A stretch of DNA of 64,000 bases from Martinezella lusitana (GCF_900094565.1 NZ_FMAF01000030.1:19694-83693), one strand, 5' to 3'. Shown: positions 27,679-36,673, numbered from the stretch's first letter. The notes: generated by a model not told the origin, from the letters alone. Program-made: numbers and translations.

Positions 27679-27731
27679 CTCGTACTGGTCCGCGATGGCC
27701 GGCAATGAACATGCCGGTCCCGTGGCAACGT

Positions 27732-28193
27732 CTAGCGGATCGTTTTTTTTAACACCCGCTCGATCGTCCTGGGATGAAGCTCGATATCGAGTTCGTTGCG
27801 GACCATCTTGGCGAGCTCGCGTGCATGAACGGGTACGCCCGGAACCAGCCTTGCCTGCAGAAATGCCAGGACTTTGTCGTCGACCTTGTGGGGCCCGCGG
27901 GGACCCGGCTTTGCCGGCACCAGTCCAGCAATCCCACTCGTGTCGAAGTTTGCCTTGGCCTGGTAGTAGGTCGGTCTGGAAACACCATACTCGTCGGAAG
28001 CGTCCGTTACCGAGACGTTGTCGACGGAGACGCGTCGCAGCATCTCGTATTTGACCTGGACGGCGTCGCGCGGATCGAAGAACTCGCTGCCGCGGAACTT
28101 CGGGTCGCGCACCTTCTCGGAATTTGGATTGAAGGTGCCCTCGTCGATGAGGGCATCCATCTTTGATCGCTTGCCGCCGTACTTCGCAGGCAT
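27732..28193 (-). CDS. helix-turn-helix protein of element 1
   Basis: A 153-residue protein with a helix-turn-helix near residues 55-80 (NVSVTDASDEYGVSRPTYYQ) and a second winged-helix-like segment at the C-terminus (VHARELAKMVRNELDIELH, PRTIERVLKK). It resembles the DNA-binding half of a transposase without a catalytic domain. It ends ERVLKKTIR just past an A8 run and is followed by a short ORF in the -1 frame and the recombinase. Probably a DNA-binding accessory protein of the element. Confidence 0.65.
   Translation of the reverse strand: MPAKYGGKRSKMDALIDEGTFNPNSEKVRDPKFRGSEFFDPRDAVQVKYEMLRRVSVDNVSVTDASDEYGVSRPTYYQAKANFDTSGIAGLVPAKPGPRGPHKVDDKVLAFLQARLVPGVPVHARELAKMVRNELDIELHPRTIERVLKKTIR
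27743..27750 (-). promoter_or_regulatory. A8 slippery run, candidate -1 frameshift site
   Basis: On the coding (minus) strand GTGTT is followed by eight A and then CGATCC. The upstream frame reads GTG TTA AAA AAA ACG, containing an A-AAA-AAA heptamer. A -1 slip would enter the open downstream frame (NDPLDVATGP...) and bypass the TAG four codons later. Confidence 0.45.
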
Positions 28194-28217
28194 TGCGGGC
28201 TCCGGGTATGAGATCGA

Positions 28218-28484
28218 GCATTAATGTAATGCTAATTATACCGCACTTCTGATTTGTATCAAGGACATTCTCTGAGCAAATTAGGGAAATATGCCATACA
28301 GCGAGTCCTCTTGCGGCATAATCTCGTTTACATTAGCGGCATAATTGTCCTTACACTCCGCTCGCCACCGCGCTGCCAACCTGTCACAAAGGTGTTCCAC
28401 CATGTTGGCCAATTCCATCAAGTTCGAAACCAGCAAGAGCGCCCGCCCGTTGCTCGCGGCAACTTCCGGATCAACGCTCACAAG
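28218..28484. repeat. palindrome and direct repeats beside element 1
   Basis: GCATTA-ATG-TAATGC (28218-28232) is a perfect palindrome upstream of the helix-turn-helix gene. GCGGCATAAT occurs twice in direct orientation at 28313-28322 and 28336-28345, spaced 23 bases, which would suit a recombinase or repressor site. The rest of the stretch up to 28484, where tnpC similarity begins, has no recognised gene. Confidence 0.5.
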
Positions 28485-29190
28485 ATTGGTCGACTACATG
28501 GCAAAACGGCTGCTGTTTGAAAGCACGCGGCTCTATGTCGACGAGACCACGGCTCCGGTGTTGGATCCGGGGCGAGGCAAGACGAAGACCGGTTATCTCT
28601 GGGCCGTGTTGCGTGACGACCGCGGCTGGAACGGTTCTGCGCCGCCGGGCGTGGTGTTCCATTATCGGCCCGGGCGTAAAGGCGAATATGCCGCTGAAAT
28701 CCTCGACGGGTTCAACGGGACAATCCAGGTGGATGCCTACGGTGGTTACTCTCACCTCGCCACGTCGGACCGGATGGGCGGTGATCCCTTGAAGCTGGCT
28801 TTCTGTTGGGCGCACGGGCGCAGAAAGCTGATCAAGGCCGCGCCAAAGAGTGGATCGCCCATCGTCGACGAGGCGCTGGTGCGGATCGCCGCGCTCTACA
28901 AGATCGAAGGCAGTATCCGGGGCTCAGATCCCGAACATCGCCGGGCAGTTCGACAGGACCTGTCCCTCCCGCTGGTGGACGAATTCTTCACCTGGCTCGC
29001 AGCGCAAGCCAGCGCGTCTCACGCAAGTCCGACCTCGGAAAAGCCCTGGCCTATATGCTGACGCGGCAGGACGGATTCCGGCTGTTTCTGGACGACGGCC
29101 ACGTCGATATCGACTCCAACCTGGTGGAAAACGCGATCCGCCGACCAGCCATGAATCGCCGCAATGCGCTCTTTGCCGGTAGCGACGTTG
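28485..29190 (+). pseudogene. IS66 transposase TnpC, middle to C-terminal part, frameshifted
   Basis: Begins at RLVDYMAKRLLFESTRLYVD and runs through ETTAPVLDPGRGKTKTGYLW, the IS66 catalytic core, and FCWAHGRRKLI. Near 29005 the frame shifts: it is lost after VDEFFTWLAAQ and continues in another frame as KSDLGKALAYMLTRQDGF and NLVENAIRRPAMNRRNALF. At AGSD it is cut by the second recombinase element and resumes at about 31645. The N-terminal 200 or so codons are missing. Confidence 0.85.
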
Positions 29191-29220
29191 GCGCGACATA
29201 CTGCTCATCTGACGATGTCC

Positions 29221-31176
29221 TTAAAATAAAAGGGGATTTTGAACCGGATCCTGAGATATCGGACGTCTTGATCGCCTGGCATCTGCTTCGCGGCGAACAG
29301 TGTCGTCTTGAAGGTCGGAAAGTTGAATGATCCAAGGCGCTCCAGCACATAGCTGTCGAGCGGGAAGGACGCCGCTGCTTACCATCCGATAAGCCGTAGC
29401 TCGACTTACCTTCAGAATGTCGGCGGTCTCGTCGAGGGTTCTCTCGCCGCGTTCAGCCCGTTCGCCTTCCCGATAGACGGGGATGCCGTGGATGTTGCGA
29501 AGACTGCAGACGTGGCTTCGTGTCCAGCTGGCGCCATGTCCAGTCCGCTTGCCGGAGCGGTTCAGGATCGCTGCGATTGACAAATCAGGTAACTGCCTTG
29601 CCAAGGCGCGCACGAGATCGACAACAATTTCCGTGATTAGTAGCCGAATGATCTTTTTGCGCGTCTCAATGGATACGCTGGGGCTGTCCCATGCCTGCCC
29701 CAGGTCCCTGCCGAGCTTCATCAGTCTTGCACGGTCATCTGCCGATAGCGCGGGCATGTCGCGGTCGGTCGAGAGCGTCTCAAGCTCGATCTCCAGGTCA
29801 CGCAATTGGATCAGTTTCTCATTCCAGCGTCTTTCCAACTCGCCCGCGACCAACCGATTGTCGGGATCGACAGCGTCATACTGGCGCCGCGCTCGAGCAG
29901 CCTCATATTGTGCTTGCTTGATTGAGTTCTCGAGTTGCTGACGCTTATCGCTATGACGCTGCGTGTGCGCCTCCATTGCCTGCAACGCCGCCTCGATCCC
30001 GAGGGGTTGCAGTCGTTCGAGAACTTCCTGCGCGACGGCCCGATCGACGCGCATGCCACCGAACCCGATGCAGTTTGCAGCCGCCATGTCGCCGAATGTG
30101 CCGCGACAAACGTATCGCTGCGTGTTGCCGCCTTTCCCAGAATATTGAATATGCAGTCGACGACCGCAGCGACCGCAACGAAATAGTCCAGGCAACAAAG
30201 CTTCGCCACGCCTTATCGAACCCCGCCCTATGTAGCTTTTTCCATTCGCATTCTCGGCGATCAGATGCTGATTCCTTTCAAACTCGGCCCAGCTAATATA
30301 GCCTTCATGATGGTCGTGGATCAAAACTTCCCAGTCCTTCGAATTACGCCGCAACGTATCACGGATGACCCGTTTGCGCCCATCCTTGATCATCACCCGT
30401 GTCCCACGCCGGCCGTAGGCGTACGAGCCAGCGTAGACGGGGTTTGTCAGTATGTGATGAAGGGTATGATAAACCGGAGCTTTCCACTCGATCGGCGGTT
30501 TGCCGCGCCCTTGATTGACAGACGGAACCAAGACATTCTCTTGCCTGAACCAGAGCAACACCTGGCGGACGGTCTGCAGTTCGGCGAATTTACGAAAGAC
30601 GAGCAGAATGCTCTCCTGAACGCGCCGATCAGGATCTTTCTCGACACGGGCATCATCCGTCTTCACATATCCGACGGCAACAGTCAGATGAAGTTCGCCG
30701 CGCCGCGCTTTTTGGCGCATGGCCTCGACGGATCGTTGCCGAAACACGGATAACTCCATCTCGCTCATCGTACCCTTCATGCCAAGAAGGAGACGATCGT
30801 TAGGCGAGCGCGGATCGTAAATAGCCTCTTCGTCAACGATCAGAGTGCCGACCAGACCACAAAATTCCAGCAACGTATGCCAATCACGGCCATTGCGCGC
30901 CAGACGTGAGGCCTCAAGCGATACGACTGCTCCCACCCGACCTTCACATATCGCCGCCAACAGCTTCTCGAATCCTGGGCGGGCGATGCCACCTCCGGAT
31001 CGTCCAAGGTCATCGTCGACGATCTCGACGGTCTCCCAACCCAACTGTCGAGCACGCTCGACTAAGCCGTACTGCCGTCGTTGGCTTTCCAGGTTATTGG
31101 CAACCTGGTAGGCTGTCGACTGCCGGACGTAGACGAAGGCGCTAAGGCTAAGATGGTCGGCGGTAATCTTACTCAT
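29221..31176 (-). CDS. large serine recombinase (element 2)
   Basis: A 651-residue large serine recombinase, related to but distinct from the one in element 1. The catalytic N-terminus is FVYVRQSTAYQVANNLESQ with the active serine, then SLEASRLARNGRDWH and LLLGMKGTMSEMELSV. A recombinase domain, a zinc ribbon (CGRCGRRLH ... YVC), a coiled coil (residues 415-480) and a C-terminal helix-turn-helix (LDETADILKVSRATAYRMV) follow. Its ATG overlaps the stop of the 58-residue ORF upstream. Confidence 0.9.
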   Translation of the reverse strand: MSKITADHLSLSAFVYVRQSTAYQVANNLESQRRQYGLVERARQLGWETVEIVDDDLGRSGGGIARPGFEKLLAAICEGRVGAVVSLEASRLARNGRDWHTLLEFCGLVGTLIVDEEAIYDPRSPNDRLLLGMKGTMSEMELSVFRQRSVEAMRQKARRGELHLTVAVGYVKTDDARVEKDPDRRVQESILLVFRKFAELQTVRQVLLWFRQENVLVPSVNQGRGKPPIEWKAPVYHTLHHILTNPVYAGSYAYGRRGTRVMIKDGRKRVIRDTLRRNSKDWEVLIHDHHEGYISWAEFERNQHLIAENANGKSYIGRGSIRRGEALLPGLFRCGRCGRRLHIQYSGKGGNTQRYVCRGTFGDMAAANCIGFGGMRVDRAVAQEVLERLQPLGIEAALQAMEAHTQRHSDKRQQLENSIKQAQYEAARARRQYDAVDPDNRLVAGELERRWNEKLIQLRDLEIELETLSTDRDMPALSADDRARLMKLGRDLGQAWDSPSVSIETRKKIIRLLITEIVVDLVRALARQLPDLSIAAILNRSGKRTGHGASWTRSHVCSLRNIHGIPVYREGERAERGERTLDETADILKVSRATAYRMVSSGVLPARQLCAGAPWIIQLSDLQDDTVRREADARRSRRPISQDPVQNPLLF

Positions 31177-31345
31177 TGCCCGCCTCCTTTCCGCCGTCGG
31201 CGAACCGCTTGCCGGCCAGCTTTGCCGCCGCTTCCGTCAACAGTAATTGAAGGAGTGTTAAGGCTTCCCGGCGCTGGGTGTCGCTCAGGTCTACCGGCCG
31301 GGCTGTCACGAACAGATCCAATTGCATGCGAAATTGCTTTCTCAT
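31169..31345 (-). CDS. 58-residue accessory protein of element 2
   Basis: Starts MRKQFRMQLDLFVTARPVDL and ends GGKEAGNE, overlapping the recombinase start by eight bases (ATGAGTAA). The helix SDTQRREALTLLQLLLTEAA is well formed. The tight overlap and coding-like composition support a real gene coupled to the recombinase. Function unknown. It overlaps the longer 131-codon frame almost completely, so one of the two C-terminal regions there is not genuine. Confidence 0.65.
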   Translation of the reverse strand: MRKQFRMQLDLFVTARPVDLSDTQRREALTLLQLLLTEAAAKLAGKRFADGGKEAGNE

Positions 31346-31568
31346 GGCTTATCCCTTCGGCTTCTTGAACCGAGCGAAAAGGTACGTGAGAATCAATGAA
31401 TGCGCGCAGTTCAATAAGCTTGGCTGCCGAAAGGCGCGGCTCGGCTACAATCTCGATCGAACTTGCCGCAGGATCAAACATCCATGCGGGGATTTGAAAT
31501 GAGCCACCATGGGCTTGTCGAATCAGCAGATAATGAACACCTTCGTGCTCATGGCTGCCGGTTACCAA
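31173..31568 (-). CDS. DUF5372-like protein of element 2
   Basis: The 131-codon frame has a convincing core: HEGVHYLLIRQAHGGSFQIP, AWMFDPAASSIEIVAEPRLS and AAKLIELRAFIDS. In-frame sequence upstream of the ATG (YPFHPLVDQTVL) also matches such proteins but has no ATG, so the true start is upstream at a non-ATG codon or is lost. The last 55 codons overlap the 58-residue gene in another frame and look non-native. These proteins accompany serine recombinases in rhizobial elements; their role is unknown. Confidence 0.5.
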   Translation of the reverse strand: MVTGSHEHEGVHYLLIRQAHGGSFQIPAWMFDPAASSIEIVAEPRLSAAKLIELRAFIDSHVPFRSVQEAEGISHEKAISHAIGSVRDSPAGRPERHPAPGSLNTPSITVDGSGGKAGRQAVRRRRKGGGQ

Positions 31569-31644
31569 TACGGTTTGGTCAACCAGTGGATGGAAGGGAT
31601 AAGTGACCGTGGACTCGAATGCCAGAAACCCGGCATTATGAACC

Positions 31645-31834
31645 CGGCTTCGAGGGAGGGGGCCGCAACTGGGCCCGGTTTGCCAGCCTGATCGGCACTT
31701 GTAAAATGAACAGCGTTGAACCCTACGCCTATCTGTGCGATCTCTTCGTCAGCCTCGCAAACGGCCACCTAGCAAAAGACATCGATGCCCTCATGCCCTG
31801 GGCCTACGCCGCCCGCATCAAGGCCTCACAATGA
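31645..31834 (+). pseudogene. IS66 TnpC C-terminal tail
   Basis: Reads GGGRNWARFASLIGTCKMNS, then VEPYAYLCDLF and ends DIDALMPWAYAARIKASQ, the normal IS66 transposase end. It is separated from the rest of tnpC by element 2. Confidence 0.85.
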
Positions 31835-31889
31835 GCTCGTCAGGTACTCTTCGGTGAGCTCATTTGACGGGCCGTAGATCAACCTCAGA

Positions 31890-32990
31890 TCACTGCAACT
31901 GAAAAATCGATGGGGCGTGGACGCCGCATACGTTTTGAACGTAGCCTTCGCCGCAACGACCGATGGCCGACGCGCCGAAGCCGATCACAGTTGGGCGTGT
32001 TTCGGCCGAGTAACCAAGCAAATTGCGCCGCAGACGACCAGTTCTCTCCGCTAATGCAAGCTCATCATCCGGCAGCGCGAAATGGTCGAGCCCGATTTGC
32101 AGATAGCCGGCAGCGGCTAACGTTTCGGCCATGACCGAGGCCTGCTCAGCGCGCCCGGCTATATCGGGCAATGCTGCCCGGTCAATCAGGAGCTGATTTT
32201 TTCTATAGGATAGATCGTGCGAATAACCGAAGACCGCGAGACGGTCGGGACGCATCTCAATAGCTAACTTCGCGCTCTGGCGACAGGACTGGACTGTTTG
32301 ATAGGGCAATCCAAACATCAGGTCGAAATTGATGCGCCCTATTCCATGCAGGCGAAGGTTCTGGACGGCAGTCATCACCTGCGCCTCGCTCTGAACCCGG
32401 TTGATCGCCTTTTGTACGATGGGATCAAAGCTCTGCACACCAACGCTTGCGCGGTTCACACCGGCTTTCTCCAAGGCTTCGGCCATATCGGTGGTGAAGG
32501 TGCGCGGGTCGACCTCGATAGCGATGTTAGCCGCTTTCTCGAACGCGAAGTGGCCGCGCAAAAGTTCCATTAGCGACAGGAAGTCTGCTGGCGGCATGAT
32601 GGTCGGGGATCCGCCCCCGAAGTGCACGTCGCTCACGCCAAGTGCCTTCGGCGCTTGCTCGGCGACCAAGCGGATCTCCTCACGGAGCATTGCTAGATAG
32701 TGGATGATCAAATTATCCAGACGAGTGATGCTCGTTGGAAAACCACAATACCAGCACATCGAGCGGCAAAATGGAATGTGCAGATAGAGCGAAACAGCGT
32801 CATCGGTTGGCAGGCTCCGCAGCCATTCCTCATACGTATGGGCGCCGATTGCAGAGGAAAACTCCTGTATCGTTGGATAGATGGTATACCAAGGTAAATG
32901 CGCCTCGCTATGTTTTTTCGAGATGAAAGTTGATGATGAGGCGCGCAATGACTTTCGTCTCCAGTCCGGCTTATCATGTCCAGATTTCAC
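31890..32990 (-). pseudogene. hemN: HemN-type oxygen-independent coproporphyrinogen III oxidase, 3'-truncated
   Basis: 366 codons of a HemN protein, read from a GTG at 32990. It has YTIYPTIQEFSSAIG, then HIPFCRSMCWYCGF with the radical SAM CX3CX2C (C75, C79, C82), HFGGGSPT, GVQSFDPIVQ and GFGASAIGR. Two defects are visible. The fourth cysteine normally two residues after the third is Phe84. The protein ends about 100 residues early: after GEGYVQN the sequence becomes unrelated, next to the IS66 right end. The truncated product is probably inactive as a heme enzyme. A hemN near fix genes is common on symbiotic plasmids. Confidence 0.75.
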
Positions 32991-33862
32991 GCGTCGTCTT
33001 CCTTTCGATCAGATGGGATTCTGCGCTCGAGGGGTGCTTTTTCGCCGCCAGGCATCATGGCTTCCCGTCTTCCAATGCCGGTCGCCCGTTCCCGCCGCCC
33101 TTAAATCGCAAACGCAAAGGTCATTCCAGTCGAGTGAACGATCCAGGACTTGCGTATCATCGACGTCGCTGAAATGAGCTGTCCTTAGTTCGAATGCCGA
33201 AAGACGTTTGTGCTTAAATTCGGATTGTGACGATGACCCAACGCCTTGAAGCCAAATGCAACGTTGTCCTTTCGACAATGTCCGACATAGGACAAGCGCG
33301 CCGCCCAATCATCTCGATGTTTTGAATCCCATTTGTCGCTTGGCATGATGGATGCGTAGCTCCACAATGCACTGCGTCAAGGAGGAGGAGCCGTCCCGCG
33401 ATCGGCCTCTCCGAGGAGGCGGGCACCGTTGCTGAGAGTGGGCTCTGGTCGAACGCTTTGAATTTGTACTCTGATTGATCGCTGCGCCGGCTAAGGGCGG
33501 AGAATCTGTTCGGCCCCTGGCGCCGGTTGACAGAAACGGCCTCAAAAGGTGACGGGCCGCGGCAGCCTCTTCCTCGCCGGCAATTTCGACCAGTGCTTTT
33601 GCAAGAACGACGGAGACGACGTGTCGACGAGGCCGCCGGAAGCCGCTTTTTCAAAGATGACGCCGGCATAGACCTTCATGCCATGACCCTTTCGGCGGTT
33701 TCAAGCTCACGTTATGGCCCGTCATACGATCCAGCGATTTTCGTTGGGAAGAAAGAACAGTGAGGCAAGTGTTGCTGGCGAAAGTTCTGGCTTGGAGTGA
33801 TGAGCTGGAGTTCACCGCAAGCGTGTGCTGGCATATCGCCAGCACGCGTGCTCGAGCCATCC
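32991..33862. other. 870-base region without a recognisable gene
   Basis: Several frames of 60-150 codons are open on both strands, but none shows a known family, a good ribosome-binding site or sustained coding character. No anaerobox was found upstream of hemN. Confidence 0.4.
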
Positions 33863-34315
33863 CTATGTCTCAGGCATCGATGAGGAGTGATGGGCTGTAA
33901 TCATCCATTTTCCGTCCATGAATTCATAGGTGTAGGTGTAACGTGCGGGAATTTTGGTGCCATCGGCGAATGAAAAAGTATAAATGCCGCTGTCCGTTGC
34001 CATGTTACATCCGATCCTGATCACGCGCAGATCGATCGATCCTTTCGGCCGCTTTTTGAGAAAGTGCTCGAAATAAGCGGCTCGCTGCTCGTGTGTCAGG
34101 CGCGGTGTGTTCGACAGCGTCGGCAGCAGGATCGCATTTTCCGCATAATTCGCGGCAACTTTTTCGGAGTCGAGTGTTCTGAGCGACGCATTCCAGCGAT
34201 CGAACAATTCTGCTACCTGCTGCTCGGTGATCGGAGCGCAGTTTACAGTGCCAGCGACGGCTTGCTGCAAAGATAAAGTGGAAAGTACCGCCGCGGCGGC
34301 AAGTGTAAGACGCAT
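33863..34315 (-). CDS. secreted SnoaL/SgcJ-like (NTF2-fold) protein
   Basis: A 150-residue protein with a clear signal peptide (RLTLAAAAVLSTLSLQQAVA) and a single NTF2-fold domain of the SgcJ/EcaC or CaMKII-association type: QQVAELFDRWNASLRTLDSE, KVAANYAENAILLPTL, TDSGIYTFSFADG, YTYTYEFMDGKWMITAHHSS. Members are small periplasmic or secreted proteins of uncertain role; some bind or convert small ligands. It stands alone, 1.2 kb from nodD. Confidence 0.75.
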   Translation of the reverse strand: MRLTLAAAAVLSTLSLQQAVAGTVNCAPITEQQVAELFDRWNASLRTLDSEKVAANYAENAILLPTLSNTPRLTHEQRAAYFEHFLKKRPKGSIDLRVIRIGCNMATDSGIYTFSFADGTKIPARYTYTYEFMDGKWMITAHHSSSMPET

Positions 34316-35494
34316 GCTTCATCTCCGGTTTTTGATTGCGCGATAGTTCTCGGCAGGGCTTCTCCTGACTGCTTTTGATTGCTTTCAGCGTCACTCTTGT
34401 GCCGTCGACGCCCCAGGTTCTCTGCAATCAATGGTCCGCCTGATGCAGCACCGCCATCAATTCGCAAAATCGATTGTTTGAATAGCACACATCCACGGCA
34501 TCAATTTACACGCTAAACAGCGCATCCCTCGTTAGGAATCGCCGAGCCGGCCAAGCTCCTGCCGCGGCGCATCTCAGCAATCTGAAGTTAGGGGCTGCTC
34601 TCGATCAACGAGCTTCTTCATGACAAGTCGCGGCAAATGCAAAAGATAGGATGATTTGCCACGACGCTTTGCCCCTTATCGGATACATGGTTTTGCCTGT
34701 CCGGGAGGGTCGCCGCTCGCAGCCCTTCGATTGGACTTTTGCGGTTGGTGATTCCACTCAAGCAACCGAATATTTTTCGTGCCCGGCACTCTGATATGTC
34801 GAATTCCTCAAGCGAGTTCTGGAGGCCGCCGCGGGCTTCTTCCCACATGTTCGCGGAGTGCAATTTGGCTTTGCAAAATTGTGACCGCCTGGAGGGAAGA
34901 GCAAGCCAATTGAGCTTTTCTTTAAACAACTGACAATTTAGCGACGATGAGCGATCGGGCTCTCGGCGCTTCCGGGTGTTGCTGCGCGATTTTGCTGGAA
35001 CGCAAGCTGAACCCGACCGGGCAGACACGTCGCAGTCAGGAGGCACGGCGTGCCCGAATCCCTTTTGAAGCACGGTGTCGACATGTCTTCCAGTAGCTCG
35101 TTCGAAGCCGCGTTCCAGGCAAGTTCGCCCACTGAAATTAACGATGTGCCAGTTCGGTCCCGTCCTGTCCAGCATCTGACACGCAAGAAGTTGGGCGTTG
35201 AAACCATGCGGCACCATCAAAGTGCCGTCAGAAAAAACTGGACGAAGCCAAACTCAACACCCTGGAGACTGTGAAAAATGCAACGGCAGGCAGTAGGCCA
35301 TAATGTCCAGAATGTGAGGTTGCCTACAATCAAAACTGGTCAATTCAATCCTAAGATATCCGTATTACGCACTCAATAGTCTTTGCGATAATGATTGATC
35401 TTGCTTTGAAAGGTCACGACGTCAGATCTGCCCGCAAACATCGGAACACTACTGTTCTTTTCAACCCTCACGATAATTCTGGGGCTAAATCGGT
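34316..35494. other. 1.2-kb region before nodD with no confident gene
   Basis: A 200-codon minus frame (34618-35220) overlaps other open frames and has no recognisable domain. I could not find a complete nod box here. The stretch just before nodD should contain its promoter. Confidence 0.4.
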
Positions 35495-36433
35495 ATGCGT
35501 TTCAAGGGTCTTGATCTTAATCTTCTCGTCGCATTTGACGCTTTGATGACGGAACGCAACGTTTCGGCAGCGGCGCGCAGCATCAATCTCAGTCAGCCTG
35601 CAATGAGTGCCGCCGTCCGCCGGCTGCGCGACTATTTCGGCGATGACCTGTTTACGATGCAGAACCGGAAACTTATCCTGACGCCACGTGCGGAAAGCCT
35701 CGCCTCCGCGGTCCGAGAGACACTACAGCACATTCAACTCAACATTATTTCTGCAGATAGCTTCGCATTAGACGAACCGGAGCGACACTTTACGATCGCG
35801 CTTTGTGATTTCATGACGACAGTATTCTTCCGGAAAATCATAAAGCGTCTGGCAAGGGAAGCTCCCGCTGTCAGTTTCGAGTTAATTCCGCTCCCAGATA
35901 ATCCGGACCAGCTTCTGCGGCGGGGCAAAGCCGATTTTCTAATTCTTCCGGAATTGTTTATGTCAAGCGCACATCCCAGAGCGAAGCTGTTCGACGAAAA
36001 GTTCGTGTCCGTTGGCTGTACGACGAATACGAAACTATCTGGTCAACTTACGGTCAGAGAGTATATGGCGATGGGCCACGTCACAGCTAAGTCTGGGGTT
36101 GGTCAACAGCAGTCGCTTGAGGACTTTTATTTATCGGAACGAGGTGTCAAAAGGCGTGTCGAAGTTGCCGTTCAGAGCTTCGGGATGGTGCCCGCAGCGC
36201 TATTGGGCACCGACAGGCTCGCAATTCTGCCTCTGCGACTGGTGAAGCATCTCGCACCATCTATGCCCTTGCGAATTGTGGAAAGTCCAATACCTCTTCC
36301 GGCGTTCACCGAGGGCATCCAGTGGCCAGCCTCGCATGAAAACGATCCGGCGAGCACCTGGATGCGTGAGATAATTCTGCAGGAGGCGGGCCGCGTAGCA
36401 AGTCCTTCGATGTGTCGCGAAAGTGACATTTAG
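35495..36433 (+). CDS. nodD: NodD, LysR-type activator of nodulation genes
   Basis: A 312-residue NodD. The N-terminus MRFKGLDLNLLVAFDALMTE is diagnostic, followed by the helix-turn-helix NVSAAARSINLSQPAMSAAV, with DDLFTMQNRKLILTPRAE and the flavonoid-binding domain (ALCDFMTTVFF, GKADFLILPE). NodD binds nod boxes and activates transcription with plant flavonoids. It could be one of several nodD copies. The probable target, the nod box at 38702-38753, lies 2.3 kb downstream on the same strand rather than divergently next to nodD. Confidence 0.95.
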   Translation: MRFKGLDLNLLVAFDALMTERNVSAAARSINLSQPAMSAAVRRLRDYFGDDLFTMQNRKLILTPRAESLASAVRETLQHIQLNIISADSFALDEPERHFTIALCDFMTTVFFRKIIKRLAREAPAVSFELIPLPDNPDQLLRRGKADFLILPELFMSSAHPRAKLFDEKFVSVGCTTNTKLSGQLTVREYMAMGHVTAKSGVGQQQSLEDFYLSERGVKRRVEVAVQSFGMVPAALLGTDRLAILPLRLVKHLAPSMPLRIVESPIPLPAFTEGIQWPASHENDPASTWMREIILQEAGRVASPSMCRESDI

Positions 36434-36442
36434 GAGACCGAA

Positions 36443-36673
36443 ATGAAACTGAACGTCTTTGAGTGGGTGCCGCCCACAAGATTACTGGGCGGATTTGGGC
36501 CTATTACGACGACGAGGTGCGGATGGACTTCCAGGGCTTCATGGGACTATGAGCTGAATTCGTTACCGCGGCGACTAACCGCAAATAGGCTCGCCAAGAG
36601 TGTAGTATCCCAATTGCAACCACGAACAGGCGTATCGGATGTTTCAAAGCAGCAGCCCCCATTTGACATTTAA
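36443..36673 (+). CDS. short ORF after nodD, unrecognised
   Basis: Begins MKLNVFEWVPPTRLLGG behind a good ribosome-binding site (AGGAG, nine bases after nodD). The C-terminal half is Ser/Arg-rich and overlaps the AraC-type gene in another frame. The start looks native and the rest decayed, so it may be the 5' scrap of a gene truncated by rearrangement. Confidence 0.3.
   Translation: MKLNVFEWVPPTRLLGGFGPITTTRCGWTSRASWDYELNSLPRRLTANRLAKSVVSQLQPRTGVSDVSKQQPPFDI

Larger units (their letters stand above)
25310..28232 (-). mobile_element. serine-recombinase element 1, inside IS66 tnpB
   Basis: A minus-strand three-ORF unit: helix-turn-helix protein, short ORF in the -1 frame, and large serine recombinase. 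It lies between the broken tnpB and the surviving part of tnpC. The left boundary follows from the tnpB break; the right boundary is uncertain (28232 is the end of a palindrome, 28485 is where tnpC similarity resumes). No terminal inverted repeats were identified. Confidence 0.6.
29190..31645 (-). mobile_element. serine-recombinase element 2, inside IS66 tnpC
   Basis: The tnpC reading stops at AGSD (about 29189) and resumes at GGGRNWARFASL (about 31645), exactly the sequence expected next, so the interval is a clean insertion. It holds three minus-strand ORFs: a DUF5372-like protein, a 58-residue protein and a serine recombinase. Ends are good to within a few bases. Confidence 0.75.
24571..31880 (+). 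mobile_element. IS66-type element, interrupted twice and degraded
   Basis: The left end begins GTAAGCGCC at 24571, the usual IS66-family terminus. In order it holds tnpA, a truncated tnpB, the first serine-recombinase element, most of the C-terminal half of tnpC (frameshifted), the second recombinase element, and the tnpC tail ending at 31834. The end of tnpB and roughly the first 200 codons of tnpC are missing. No matching right inverted repeat was found; the right end is approximate and abuts a 3'-truncated hemN, so an adjacent deletion probably removed it. Confidence 0.75.

Noticed and set aside
24571..31880. CRISPR array or phage in the repeat-rich mobile region
   Set aside because: No regularly spaced direct repeats and no phage structural genes; everything recognised is IS66 or serine-recombinase material.
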